From assembly GCF_024586455.1 (NCBI RefSeq), contig NC_065922.1, positions 31,678,089 through 31,742,088 on the forward strand: 64,000 nt of DNA, given 5' to 3'. The translations under genes were made by a program, and so were the position numbers. Every line of letters begins with the position of its first letter. Position 1 is the first letter of the stretch. A model generated the notes under the pieces. That model was not told the origin of the DNA. It saw nothing but the letters and a program-made list of their open reading frames with translations, and did no database searches. This stretch comes from Bactrocera neohumeralis (lineage: Eukaryota; Arthropoda; Insecta; Diptera; Tephritidae). This document shows positions 1 through 11,645 of the stretch, in pieces.

Positions 1-1377
1 TTGCCACCGAAAATTTATTAAAATCCAATTAACTTTTATGTTGTACAAGGCGAATGTGATCAGTTAAACTCTGGTCATTACAGTTAACCACATACGGCGA
101 TAGCATCAGCACCCAGCACCAGCTCCAACCACAGCTACAGCGGCACCGACAACAGTTAGCATCAGCTTGCCACCTTACGCGGCGTGCAAGCGCTGCGGCA
201 CCGCCGGTAATCCGTTGAACGCGTTTTTTGTGCGCGCGGCGGATTAATGTGGATAATCTAAATGGTTTAACGCCGCCATAAGCCATATGCGTAACGCGTA
301 ACGCCCGCCTCCTTGTTGTCGTTCGGTGGCACCTTTGTTGTTGTTAGTTGTTGTAGCTGCTTGAAAGCGTTACGCTTATGCTGCGCACATAACTCTCTTG
401 TATATTTTAATTAAAATGAAATTTGCGCTTACAAAGCGACGCTATCGCTCAGTGCTGCCACTTGCTGGCAAGCCATGTTTTATTGCTTCGATATTAACAA
501 TATTCTGCTGTGCTGCTTAACACTCTGAAGTGACTATATGTTCGTGTGTGTGCGTGTGTGCTTGCACCGCCAAAGCGCATATCTCGCTGCCGCGCCGTTT
601 GCGTAAGCTGCCACAAGTTGCATGCATCGCCTCAAATGATCAATGAATGCGCTCAGCTGGAGCACTTGCCGCATAGCGGTGCGCTCTGATCTTGATTACA
701 ACAAACACAAGAAGGAAAAAAACAACATTTACATTTACATATGTATGTATGTATGTACTCATGTCATGTGGTGCCTGTGGCAAGTGCACAATTGCATATC
801 ATCGCCAGCAAATCGCACTTGCGCTCGCGCTGTTATTGTTATTGCTTGTTTCTCGCACCTCTGCTGTCGACGCCGTCACTGCTATCGCGCTGCCATTGCG
901 GCTACAAATTGCCGCCGCGTGCAATAAGTTGTTGCTTTCAATTGTTGCATATTTGTCTGTTAAGTGGTAGCACTGTCATTGCAGTTAATTTTCATGTTAT
1001 TACCATTGTAGTTGCTATTGTTATTGCAGCTACTTGTTGCTGTCATTGCATTGGTTGCACTAAACGCGGATATCTGCGGCATATAATCTACGGTTATCAT
1101 CAGTTCGCAGCAAAGCTTTTCTCATAGTAAAGTCTTATATGTATAGATGTGTGTGTGAGTTCCTTTCTATTGATCTCTAGCGCGTGATAGTTATTTATGC
1201 TTGTAGTTGTTGCTGCATATATCTGGTTAACCTAAATCATTGTGACATTCCTCGCACATTTTTAATCAATACTTAATTTACGGCAGCGTGTGAATTTGAA
1301 GCCAATTATTGCCGTAACGAAACACAGTTGATCTTGATCGATGATTTTTCTACTAAATTTTTGCCAATTAATTTTGT
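1..1377. other. Unassigned unique DNA with simple repeats
   Basis: No supported gene. The block holds short GCT/GTT-rich stretches, a TG-rich tract near 539-556 and an ATGT run near 739-760. Several open frames cross it in different phases, the longest 128 codons at 741-1127, but they are rich in Cys, Leu and Ala from GTT/TGC runs and match no family I know. Probably intergenic or intronic host DNA. Confidence 0.6.
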
Positions 1378-1444
1378 AACACGCAAAAAAAAACAATATA
1401 CGGCTTTAACTTCGGTTCCACGGAAGCTATAATACCCTTCACTT
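1378..1444 (+). repeat. INE-1-like repeat, 5' end fragment
   Basis: The motif TTAACTTCGG, then AGCTATAATACCCTTCAC, matches the first part of the near-complete copy at 7148-7670. It stops where the RTE-like element begins at about 1446, so this is a truncated copy or one cut by that insertion. Confidence 0.6.
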
Positions 1445-1445
1445 C

Positions 1446-3758
1446 CTCTTTATTGACACCGCCTAAGCGCGTTTTGACGGGTTTACAACAGCGCGCCAGC
1501 CGTTCTTTCTTTTCGCTGTTTGACGCCAATCGGAGATTCCAAGTGTAGCTATGTCCTTTCTCTGCTTCTCACGGCGGATATTGCATCGAATACTCTCAAA
1601 ACTGGAGGTTTTCATCCATTCGGTCGACAAGGCCCAGCCAGCGTAGCCGCTGTCTCTTTATTCGCTGAACTACGTCAATGTCGTGGTATAACTCGTACAA
1701 CTCATCGTTCCTTCGAATGCGGTACTCACCGTTGTCAATGCGCAAAGTACAATAAATCTTCTGCATAACCTTTCCTTCGAAAACTCGTAACGCCGACAAG
1801 GCCGACCCAAGAGTTTGATGTTATGACTCTCAACAGTAAAGCTAAATCACGAGTACGACGAGTGTTTGGTTGATGATAAGAGATATTTCGTCTTGTTTTT
1901 TTCGTTCACTACCAGAACCATTTGCTTTGCTTCCTTATCCGACCTGAAGAAAGCGGAACAAAAGCGCGATTGTTAAGCCAATGATATCGAAGTCATTAGT
2001 AAACTCTTGCAGAAGATTGTACCTACTCTACTCAGCTCTGCAGATCGAATTATTTTACCAGTAGTAGATTAAAGAAGCCGCATGATAGGCAGCCGCCTTG
2101 TCTGAAATCTTGTTTGGGTCTTGACGGAGCTTTTGGTGTTGCCCAACGTCACTTTACACAGCCGTATTAGTTTTGCGGGGATACCAAATTCAGACATCGC
2201 GGCACGAAGGCAGCTCCTTTTCGTGCTGTCCAAAGCAGCTTTGAAATCTACGAAGAGGTGGTGTGTGTCGATTCTCCTTTCTCGGGTATTTTCCAAAATT
2301 TGGGGCATGGGCAATATCTGGTCGGTTGTTGATTTTCCAGATCTAAAGCCACACTGATAAGGTCCAATCAGTTTGTTGACGGTGGGCTTTAATCTTTCAC
2401 ACGCTCGATAGAACCTTATATGCGATGTTGAGGAGGCTAATCCCACGGTAGTTGGCGCAGATTGTGGGGTCACTCATTTTGTGAATTGGGCAGGGCACAC
2501 TCAAATTCCAATCGTCGGGCGTGCTTTCGTCAGACCATATTCTAGAAAAATGCTGATGCACGCTTCTTATTAGTCCTGCACTTCGTCATCGATTAGGAAT
2601 TCTGGTTCACCATCTCCTGATGAATGTTCCTTCCATAATGTCAGTATGCTCTGTGCAACAGTCATTGTCGACCAACTTCCAATTTGGTCTATTTTGGTTT
2701 TTGTCTGCAAATGCGTCTCGCTTCCCACTTCTACTCCCTGTATCTTTTCCATACCAGTATACCGCACGTGTTTTTGGTTGATTGTAACGTTTCGAGGTAA
2801 ACAGTCTGTTTCTCTTCACAGCGACACGACAGTCTTCATTGTACCAGCTTTTGCTTTTTCCGAAAACCAATGGTTTAGTTTAAATCTGTACGTAAGAAGC
2901 TTGAAATGCCGTCCCACAGTTCCCATATACCGAGTTGCTGACGAGTGCTTTCAGAGAGAAAGAGTGCAAGTCGAGTATAAGCAACAAGATAGTGGCCCGA
3001 GTCGATGTTAGGACGCACGCCTAAAACACTGGAGACGTGTTTTCCGTCTATCACAAATTGATCGATCTGGATGGTGGCTTTTCGATCCGGAGACACAGCC
3101 AGGTAGATTGGCCGAGCACGATTTTTATATCGTGTCGGGACCATCTCTGATAGGTGCACTCTGAGCGCTCGTAGAAAACATTTTTGGTCACATCATCTTT
3201 ATCTTCCGTCGGGACGTGGGCGCAAGTCAGCGATATGTTGAAGAACTTCGCTTTGATGCGGGTTGTGGGTAGACGGAGTCTCTCTCCGACCACACCAAAT
3301 TTGCGCTCCTTTATATGGCCACTGTAGTAAATGCCACAAGGACCTACTCGTCTCAGTCCTTGTCCCGTCCATCGCACTTCTTGGACAGCGGTGATGTCAG
3401 CCTTTACTCTAACGAGGGCATCAACCAGCTGGGCAGCGGCACCTTCCCAATTAAGGGACCGGACATTCCAGGTGCATGCACTTTAATCGTAATCCTTAAT
3501 GCGTTTGCAGTGGCCATCATCAAAAAGGGGATATCTCATCCGAGGCTGTTTTCTTTTTTTCAACTTCATTTTTCTTCTCAATTTAGCTTGTCTTCAAACG
3601 GTTGTTTTTTGACCACCCAGAGACTACTTGGTCTAAGACCGGAAGACTTGAGGCGTATGTAAAAGAATCGTTTCTGGCCACTCGCAAGTGAATGGCACTC
3701 AGAGAACTTTTCTCACTTGCGTGAACTTCTACACATGGCTCCATCCATTAAATAGAGT
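1446..3758 (-). mobile_element. RTE-like non-LTR retrotransposon, decayed, ORF2 nearly full span
   Basis: Read on the minus strand this is a single decayed ORF2 in order. The 5' leader (3540-3758) is followed by an APE-type endonuclease starting TWNVRSL near 3470, with QEVRWTGQGL and YYSGHIKERKFGVV. A QIDQFVIDGKHVSS block follows near 3060, a KSWYNEDCR linker near 2840, and RT motifs GPYQCGFRSGKSTTDQI and FVDFKAALDS near 2230-2370. The catalytic YADD region has decayed to TNDF near 1990. The C-terminal RWLGLVDRMDEN lies near 1630 and the 3' UTR reaches about 1446. Stops and frameshifts break it into many frames. The same family recurs at 17703, 37900, 47405, 51607 and 51965. Such proteins are often mislabelled craniofacial development protein 2-like in insect genomes. 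The RTE clade assignment is from memory; an allied clade is possible. Confidence 0.85.
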
Positions 3759-4849
3759 AGTGTGAGCAATATACATGTTCTGCTCCTTTGATTGCTTTCA
3801 TATTCATATTCATATTCACCCCAAAGTCGCACCTTAGAAACAATTTGATTTAGCTTATTATCAATAGCAAATTTATATTTTTGATTACTTACTATACAGA
3901 CAATCATTTCTACAATTTCAGTGTGTTTCCCAATGCCCACCTAATTGTGATGTCGTTCCTGATAGTTACAGTCACCTGTAAACTACAGTCAAAGTCTAAC
4001 AGTAGTTAACAGCAGCAATTTTCAGAAATGTTTTATACATCTGGTAAGTCAGCATAATTCTAATATTTTTGTTTATTTTTAAAAAATTGACAATTTAGTT
4101 CGATTATTAAGTCTTTTCCTATAAGTAAGCTTTACATACTCATGTAGTGTCTCACATTTTCCCGCGAGGAAAATATTGATCACTCTTAGGCAATGTCATG
4201 ACCCTTCGTTTCTGTTAAGCGTAATCATCATTTTTCTCAAATTAACAGCTTCATGCCAAAGGAAAAATTCCATTCCATCCTCTACCTTTTAAAGCGATAG
4301 TTTAATGCTTCATCTGCTTTATTTTGAAGCAGTGGCCTTGCATGTTTTAATATCTAAATTACTAGAAGTGCGAAATATATTATTAAATTTAACTTAACTA
4401 TATATAGTATATTTAAATGTATATTTATATATAGTATATACATTATATATATGTAGTTGGACATATATATTTGTAGGTATTGGTTGTAAAAATTTCCATC
4501 GTCTATAACCATCACCCTTCAACACTTTGCCGCAACAAACTTCAGCAGTTTGCCAAGAAATTGCATGTTCACAACTCATTCGCGTTATTTTTATAACAGC
4601 ATAAAATTTATAGAATAACTACGAAAGAGTTGAGTAATTGAAATGCTTACTCTATTTGTCCCCACTCTCGCCGATCAACACATTTAGTTTCACCATTCCA
4701 CCGTCAAATCGAAAATGATTAACAATTTGGCGCAACGCGCATCGAACGCCGCTAATCATTATAATAACTAATGAGGGAAACACAGACATATGTATGTATA
4801 TATATACAGACAGTCATGTAATGTAATTCAAAGAGAGCCCTTGCATATA
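3759..4849. other. Unassigned AT-rich DNA
   Basis: No gene seen. An alternating TA block near 4395-4460 repeats TATATATAGTATAT twice. The part around 4620-4800 is less repetitive and looks like unique host DNA. Nothing else is recognisable. Confidence 0.6.
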
Positions 4850-5168
4850 ATAGGGTGGGTCAGAAGTACACGTGAGCCAAAAAAAATCCTATCGAATTAT
4901 TGCTAAGAAGTTTGTAACTCAGAGAGAGATTCGTCGGGGACCCTATAAATATATATCTAAATGATCAGCATGACAAGCTGAATCATTTTTCGTTTGTATA
5001 TATGGGAACTAATCTCTCAGTTTCTGAGATATCGATCTGAAATTTTACACACGCCCTTTTCTCTTCAAGAAGCTGCTCACATGTTACAATTACTGATATC
5101 AAAACGCTATAAACAATAGCTCTTTTACAAACAAAACGATGAAAATCTAAATTTTTATCGGACAAATT
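4850..5168 (-). repeat. INE-1-like repeat, minus strand, preceded by a GGGTGGGT end
   Basis: The minus strand at 4905-5165 carries the 3' half of the family: GATATCTCAGAAACTGAGAG, a TATATACA stretch, CTGATCATTT and the block TATAGGGTCCCCGACGAATC, ending in GAGTTACAAACTTC. On the outer side at 4853-4862 sits TAGGGTGGGT, the same string that ends the nested element at 53514-55489. That could mean a shared carrier or be chance. Confidence 0.65.
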
Positions 5169-5179
5169 TAGTTTACGAA

Positions 5180-6310
5180 ATGTTTTCTCATGGCTTCACA
5201 TGTGTCTTCGTTAATAATACCCAAATGGTTCGTGTGTAATGCCAGTAAGATGTAATTTGGTACTTGGCCGTGTGAGTAAAAAGGCATGCGTGCTTTTCTT
5301 CCATTTCCTTGCACATATCCAGGCCAATCGGATGTCATTTTTGGCAATCTCAACAGCTATTTGCCATTATATCTTTTGGCTTCCCGCTTTTAAGAATATT
5401 CTCTGACGCAATGCGATGTGAGGTTATTGCTTTAGTGCCGCTTAGCGATGGACGCATACATTGAGGTTCTTTATTTCATGTCAATATCTCAATTTTTAGC
5501 CTTCCGTCTGGATGTTGTAAGTTCCGGTGGTCGATCGCCTGCGCCAGCCACCCTCTTCTAGTGTAACTTGAAACTATTTGTCCCATATAAATCGTGGGGA
5601 TATGTGATTTGTTATATCTGCCATCCCCCCGCTTATCGAGATACGACAGTAGGTTCTCGCAGGCTCCGAGTCCGCTTTAATCATTCCAAATGTTTTTTGT
5701 TTGAGCTTTTACTGGCAACGATATAATACACGAAAACACCATAAAGCCATATTGACTTGTCTACAGCTCTGTAACACCAAGAGTGGAGGACAGGTGATAG
5801 ACTCAATGTTGCCTTAAACAGCCAGGGGTGTTCGGCCAATTTCACCATCTCTGCCAAATTGAGTTTCCACGTCAGATTGTCCTGTAAGCACAGGTACTTG
5901 GTATGATCCTTAATTGTTAACTCTAGTGCGTTGAGACTAGAAGATTTCAATCACACCATATCTCCTTGAAAATAATACCATATCCGGCCTTTAACTCTAG
6001 GTTGGCCGATGTTGATTTAGCACCCTCAGAACAGTATGCATGCCGCTACTAGTAGAGTTTAACAAGTTGCCCCCCGCTTGAGCTTTTTTATCGCAAAAGT
6101 GCATTTGTCACAAGCGACATTGGGAGATATCCTCAATGAAGGACACCCACTTGAGGAGTTCCTGTTCACCCTAATCTGAGAATTTTAGCTGCGTTCCATG
6201 CAACATTAATCTTTCTGCATCTAAGTAGGCGTTTTATTTCTGATAATGGCGGGCGCTATCCGAGCTTCTTCCAGACTGTTAACCGGCGTGTTATTGAATG
6301 CATTATTAAA
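5180..6310 (-). mobile_element. R1-like non-LTR retrotransposon relic, reverse transcriptase region
   Basis: On the minus strand a degenerate GTPQVGVLH motif near 6160 corresponds to the GTPQGGVLSPLLW box of R1-clade reverse transcriptases. Downstream KYLCLQDNLTWKLNLAEMV near 5870 and SIWLYGVFVYY near 5730 match the KYLGV...LSWK and RPILLYG region that follows the catalytic core. Many stops; no start; 5' truncated. The part at 5180-5650 has weak coding resemblance and may be 3' sequence of the same element. Confidence 0.65.
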
Positions 6311-6421
6311 TGCTACGCTTATGCCAAGAACGACGCCCAGGAAATATTACTTATGCTTTAGAGCTCTATATATATTTAAGGTTAGCGAGTAAGTGCAGTA
6401 TTACTGTATCTACTCTTCTTA

Positions 6422-7145
6422 CTGTGGGCAAAAAATAGCAAGACTTGGTTCATAATTTAAAAATGCTTTAAAATCTATGTCGTTCCTTTCAAAAAAGTGG
6501 TCCCTCTTGGCCTCAATACACTTGTGCCAACGTTTTTAACAATCTTCGAAGCAATTGGTTAAAGTCAAACTCCAATAGATTTCGGCCCATAATTCTGGCC
6601 TCAGTTTACACTCAAATAGCATTCCTATTGGTCAGTTTGGTTGGTCGGAAAGAATTTGAAGTACATTATACCCCAATAATCGTAGTAAACTTTGACGTGG
6701 TTTTATTGGCTTCAGCTCACCTTCGACCCAATATTCGGCCCGTCTATTTACGTGTCGCAAGTTTAGATCCAAGGCTCATCGCCATTAGTACGAGTACTAC
6801 GTTTCATAGCATACTGGTAGTCTGAAAGCATTGTTACATTATCGCGACGCTGCTTTTCGAAAAAATTTAGGGATTTTAGAACCAATCGTGCTTTCACCTT
6901 TCTTAAGCCCAAATGATCTTTCAAAATGGTTTCACTGATCTATATGATATTCCAACGATGGCTGATGAAATCTCTGACTGTTAATTGTAGATTCTCAGGC
7001 ACCAATTCCTTTATTTTATTGACGTGTTAATCAGTTGATGTTGATGGCCTTCCTGGACTTTGTTCGTCATCAACGTATTCTCGATCCTCTTGGTTTGTAT
7101 TTTGAGGTCATATTTGGTACAGATCAGACAGTCATACCAACATGA
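6422..7145 (-). mobile_element. Mariner relic (irritans-like), minus strand, 3' terminal repeat present
   Basis: Conceptual minus-strand reading gives SPGRPSTSTD near 7035, ENLQLTVRDF near 6980, KSLNFFEKQRR near 6850, LSDYQYAMK near 6800, a degraded first catalytic block GDEPWI near 6775 and the C-terminus KRWHKCIEAK near 6520. The left edge CTGTGGGCAAAAAATAG follows TA and equals the terminal repeat of the copy ending at 29189. Stops are frequent and the region with the second and third catalytic Asp is largely missing. The 5' side runs straight into the INE-1-like repeat at about 7146. Confidence 0.8.
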
Positions 7146-7147
7146 AA

Positions 7148-7670
7148 ACACAAGAAAACACGTTAACTTCGGCTGCACCCAAGCTGATATACCCTTCACA
7201 GATGCATTTCTTTTAGTAACTATGTGTTCAGTTTGTATGGCAGCTATATGCTATAGTTAACCGATCTGAACAATTTCTTCGGAGATTACATTGTTGCCTT
7301 AGAAAACAATCTATACCAAATTTGGTGAAGATAAATTGTCAAATGTCAAAGTTTTCCACCCAAAAATTAGATTCCGATCGTTCAGTTTCTATGGCAGCTA
7401 TATGTTATAGTGGTCCGATATCGGCAGTTCCGACAAATGAGCAGCTTCTTGAAGAGAAAATGATGTTTGCAAAATTTCAAAACGATATCGTAATAAAAAC
7501 TTAAGTACTAGTTCGTATATATACAGACAGACAGACGGACATGGCTAAATCGACTCAGCTCGACATACTGATCATTTATATATATACTCTATAGGGTCTC
7601 CGATTCTTCTTTCTGGGTGTTACAAACTTCGTGACAAACTTAATATACCCTGATCAGGGTATAAATATTT
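7148..7670 (+). repeat. INE-1/DINE-1-like repeat, near-complete copy
   Basis: About 520 bp. It begins TTAACTTCGGCTGCACC and carries two related internal blocks, each with GGCAGCTATATG(C/T)TATAGT. After these come a GACAGACAGACGGACATGGC microsatellite-like core, CTGATCATTTATATATATAC, CTATAGGGTCTCCGA and GTTACAAACTTCGTGACAAA. The end is a perfect 20-bp palindrome, TATACCCTGATCAGGGTATA, at 7644-7663. From memory the order (GACA core, ATGGCTAaATCGACTC, TATATATACTtTATAGGGTC, terminal palindrome) resembles Drosophila INE-1/DINE-1, a non-autonomous Helitron-related repeat. Other copies are at 1378, 4850, 10683, 15589, 42110, 42606, 48940, 51000 and 53762. Confidence 0.7.
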
Positions 7671-9984
7671 CGACGAATGGGTATTGGAATGAGGTTAGAT
7701 TTATTGCTCTACATTCTTTGGGTTTTCTTGTTTTTCTCCCTTGATTTTATTCGATAGATAAGTTTTCGTCTCACCCTAGTTTCTATATATGTATGGTGCA
7801 GCTTATTGTCGGCTCCTAGCCTAATGATCGGATCGCCGCTCATACCACTGTCGGCAGCTAATTTGTTGTCATTAAACGGTCAAGGCGCGCTCGCATTGAT
7901 TGGCGGCATGAAAATAGTTAAATAGCAAAAGCGCTCGCTAGACCAACACCGCAACACCGGCAAGTGGACTAATTGATTGTAATTACGCGCCCTGTGTAAT
8001 GATCGGCGATTGCTATAAATGACACTTCATTTTCATTGATGAAAAGTATATGAATTGGCGAGCGGAATGGCATGGCATGGAATGGAGTGGAGTATGCTCC
8101 TATAGAATTTTATGTACTTACAGGCACACACAAACGCTACACAGAGAAAGGGCGATACTTAAGCGCGCAGCATATTAAATGCCACATCAGTCAGTGCCGC
8201 TTATGAGGACAGCCAGCCGGAGCTGAAGCCAGAGTCAAGCAGCCAGTAAACAGAGAGAGGCAAGTAGCGATAAGTTGGCTGACAGCAGAGCTCGTCTAAG
8301 TGACAGAGCAAAGTGCTGCTGATGAGCGGCAGCAACATTAAGCTGATCTGTGGCGTTGAATGGTGCTGAATGATGTTGAAAGTGCAACAACCACAACAAC
8401 AATATGTAGCATGCCACAAATATTTATTTCACTTACAGCTAGTATATAATGAGGATGTGACATGCAAGCGAAGCACAGCGTATAACTGCGAAACTATTTT
8501 TATATGCAACAACAATAACAAAAACAGCATCAACAACAACACTGACGGCCAGCGCAGACAAAGCAATGCACTAAAAAGTGCTAGGCGCAACAATAAAAGA
8601 GAGTTGTGAGTGGATAAAAGCGTTGCAGCAAGCACAACAGCAACAACAACAACAATGACAAAAGCGCAGCAGCAAATCGACTACGTTGCACGCTCGTGTC
8701 ACTGCTGCTGATTGCGCTCGCAGCAACAACCATCAACGGCAGCGCAAGCAATAAAAAGTTACCACAACAACAACAAGCAGACAACAATTGTCGCTGCCGC
8801 ATTGCCGTTGGCTTGTAAAAGCCCGCTCGCATGCCAATCGGCAATTTAATTACGCGCTATACAAATTGGTCGCGCATGGGAAAATTTGTAGGGCATGCGG
8901 CGGCATGTGGCATGCCACATATGCGTAGCTACACTAGACGTGCTACAAATTGCCCAAGCAATTACGTTATTGCCGCAAATGTGTCTTTTTATTTTTGCAA
9001 TTTTTTCACTTTTTCACATTTTTGTTGTTGTTGTGTTTTTTTTTTTTTTGCTTGCCACTGATGATTTTCGCGTATTTTAGGCAAATTGACGGCACGTCGA
9101 TTGTTCCGGCTCAACAGCGCTTTCCCAGTGTGTGCTGAGCTGAGTTCACTAAACTTCAGCACCAAAAAAGTCTCCCTTTTTACCATTGCGTGGCGGCCAG
9201 TTGGCCTGCAGTCTGGCATCTCTGCTTATTGTTCTTAGCGATGGCGGCATTCATTAATCGATCGTCAATGAGCGATTAAGAAATTCTTAAAATTTACCAC
9301 ACATGTTGCATTGCTCGGCTGCTGTGTTCTGGCAATTATTGCAGCGCTTTTAAAAATTCAATTAAATAAAAATTTCGCTATGAAATGGACAAGGCACCAG
9401 CCATCGGCCGATAAACACTACATAAATGTGAAATATAAGCGTTGATCGGCGATCTGGCAGCGCATTCCATACATCGGGTTCAAGTTCAAGTTCAGTGCAA
9501 CGCCAATCGTTCTTATCGCTGCTTATTATCTTTGCGGTGTTTGCTTGGCGCGCAGCAAGCTGATGATGACCTTGATCGTTTGCGTTCTTAACTAAGCAAT
9601 GCCACTGGTTGTTGCTAAAACAACCTAACAATGTTGCTAAACTAACAATGATAATAATAATTGACCAGTTACACGGGTTATAATTAACTAGTTCTATTAA
9701 TACAGTGTCCTTGAAGACAATTATTTTAAGTTACTTCTTATTATTAATTTCCCTCCTATTAATATTTATAAATAATTATAATAATTGACTTTAATAAAAG
9801 AACTTTACAAGGTCCCCAGAGGAGAATGATCGCCGAGAAAACTGAAAAAACCTCCTGAGCCCAAGACTTATTTAAAAATAAGTTTGGGGAGATCTTATGA
9901 AAGTTTCATATGTAAAATATAAAGTTCTTGTGGATAAACAATAATGTTGATGACCAAAAAGTACTCGAAAATTGTAAATAATTT
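7671..9984. other. Unassigned unique block with CAA/CAG-rich tracts
   Basis: No transposon motif and no defensible exon. At 8385-8790 there are many CAA/CAG/GCA runs, for example 8626-8656, which in other frames look like Gln- or Leu-rich peptides. At 8905-8920 a 16-bp perfect palindrome ATGTGGCATGCCACAT occurs, and 9035-9050 is a T tract. From about 9640 the sequence becomes AT-rich. The least repeat-contaminated part, 7780-9350, may be old host DNA with regulatory content (inference). Confidence 0.5.
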
Positions 9985-10680
9985 TATCATTATTTCTTTT
10001 GTCGCCTTCAGAATAATCCCATCCAGTCCTCGAAACACTTTTCATAAGCACTTTTTGGGATGGTTTTCATCTTTTACAGCGAATTTTGTATTTTCTTCAA
10101 TCGACTGGAAACGAGTTACACAGAGCCGCAATTTCAGTTTGAGAAAACGAAAAAATCCCAAAGAGCCAAATCTGTTGAAAACGGTGATTGACCAATGGTA
10201 TACATTGCATTGTTGGCCTTAAATTCGGTCACAATCGTGGCTCGATGCGATGGTGCATTATCATCGTGTAAAATCCATGAATTGTTCATAATTTTCTAAC
10301 GTCCTTATTAACCGTCTGCTCCTCCGGAACAAATTCATAAATGTACAATCGGAATTCTTATGATGCAGCATATCTAAAGAGACCTGTTTACAGTACTCTT
10401 TTTGAAAAAAATTCAGCTTTATCGAGGTGAATCCAGTAAGAACCCGTTTCATATTCAAAATATCCAACAAAGTCTTTCAAACGGACTCGCGAGAGATGTC
10501 GAGCTCTCTTGTCATCTCTCTAACACTTGCCTGACGACTTTCAGGCACCATATCTTTCACTTTTTTAATATTTTTATCATTCATTTAGTAGGCTTTGTAC
10601 CACTCGTAGGCTTGTGTTTGTAATAAAACTGAGTCCCCGTTAGTCTTTTCCAACATTCGTAACATTTCATATAACACAAG
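9985..10680 (-). mobile_element. Mariner relic, minus strand, most of transposase in broken frames
   Basis: Reading the minus strand gives EMLRMLEKTNGDSVLL and AYEWYKAY near 10640 (helix-turn-helix end), KKVKDMVPESRQASVREMTR near 10540, the LNFFQKEYCKQVSLDMLHHK region near 10370, then KLKLRLCVTRFQSIEE and FAVKDE near 10100, and KVFRGLDG near 10030. This is the order of a D34D mariner transposase. The first catalytic Asp block is replaced by unrelated residues after CTFMNLF, and several frameshifts occur. It is flanked on the right by an INE-1-like copy. Confidence 0.75.
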
Positions 10681-10682
10681 AG

Positions 10683-10938
10683 AGTATAAAAAAATGTCTC
10701 TTGATTTTGATCGGACAGTTTGTATAGCATTTATATGCTAAAGTAATCCGATCTTAGTTTTACAAAGGCTATTTTGATCGAATTGTTTGTATCGAAGCTA
10801 TAAGTTACAATTGTCTGATATCCGGTATTCCGTCAAATCAGCAGCTTTTTGTAAAGGAAAGAAAGTGAGAAAAATGTCCGATCGCAACTTCAAAAACTGA
10901 AGATCTAGTTCGCGTATATATAGAAGGACGGATCGGTT
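10683..10938 (+). repeat. INE-1-like repeat, partial copy
   Basis: It shows GATCGGACAGTTTGTATAGC, TATATGCTAAAGTAATCCGA, a second GAATTGTTTGTATCGAAGCT block, CCGGTATTCCGTCAAATCAG, and ends in ATATATAGAAGGACGGATCG. Aligns with the middle of the copy at 7148-7670; both ends are missing. Confidence 0.65.
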
Positions 10939-11084
10939 CCTGTTCACAAAAAGTGTACCCATAGGAAAGTCGCGTTAGGTTAGAGTTAAGCCGTAGTGTT
11001 GATTCTCAATCGAGGGTTTGTCATTATGTTTTAAAAATGATTTCGAGAAAGTGACTGCCAAGACTGGCTAAACCTAGCCAAGGA

Positions 11085-11515
11085 ACCCAAATTTTGAACA
11101 ATTTTTACAGCAATTGGGGCTGCACATTAGCAATAATGCACCAAATGCTATCTTCCAAGGCGTTAATCGTCTCGATCTTATCTGCGTAAACAGCCAACTT
11201 CATATATTATATTATATATAATTCATATGCATCGCGGTCTTATTGAAACCGGAGGTCGTCCTCATCAATATTCTACAATTCAGGCCCGAAAAAATAGTTA
11301 CTCATGGCTCTATAGCGGATCATCGCGGCCGGCTTCATATTTGAAGATATATGGACCAGTGCTTCTCTATGCTCATAAAGCATATCAAACAGTGACTTTT
11401 GGAGGAAATAATGGCGTTTTCTACAATTGTTTTGCGTATTGACGCTTTCAACCGACAATGAGCCTTATCGTTGAACAAAATTTTGTGGTTGTGGTCATTT
11501 AGGGATACCTAATTT
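11085..11515 (-). mobile_element. DD41D (VISITOR-like) Tc1/mariner relic, internally deleted
   Basis: On the minus strand a decayed NDKAHCRLKASIRKTIVENA near 11440 corresponds to the SDEAHFWLNGYVNKQNCRIW block, with RYRAMSNYFFGPEL near 11300 matching the RYRAMI.D(Y/F)F segment. After an AT-rich gap near 11200-11230, MKLAVYADKIETINALEDSI corresponds to the KVYADKP.TIQALEDNI tail. The central catalytic stretch with the second and third Asp is missing. Related to 19815, 24610, 48100 and 61670. Confidence 0.65.
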
Positions 11516-11645
11516 TCTTCTTCTTAAGACTCTAAAGTTCATCCACTTCTATTTTCCTTTTGATTTTATGTCTTTTCAAAATAACCGTTGCCTACATTTA
11601 GGCACAATGTTGATATCTAGCAGAGATACGCACCCAATTCATATA

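Noticed and set aside
741..1127. 128-codon frame rich in Cys, Leu and Ser
   Set aside because: Overlaps other frames of similar length in other phases and lies in TTG/TGC-rich simple sequence.
4395..4460. TA-rich palindromic block as possible replication origin or promoter
   Set aside because: Alternating TA simple sequence is common in such DNA; no associated motif supports a function.
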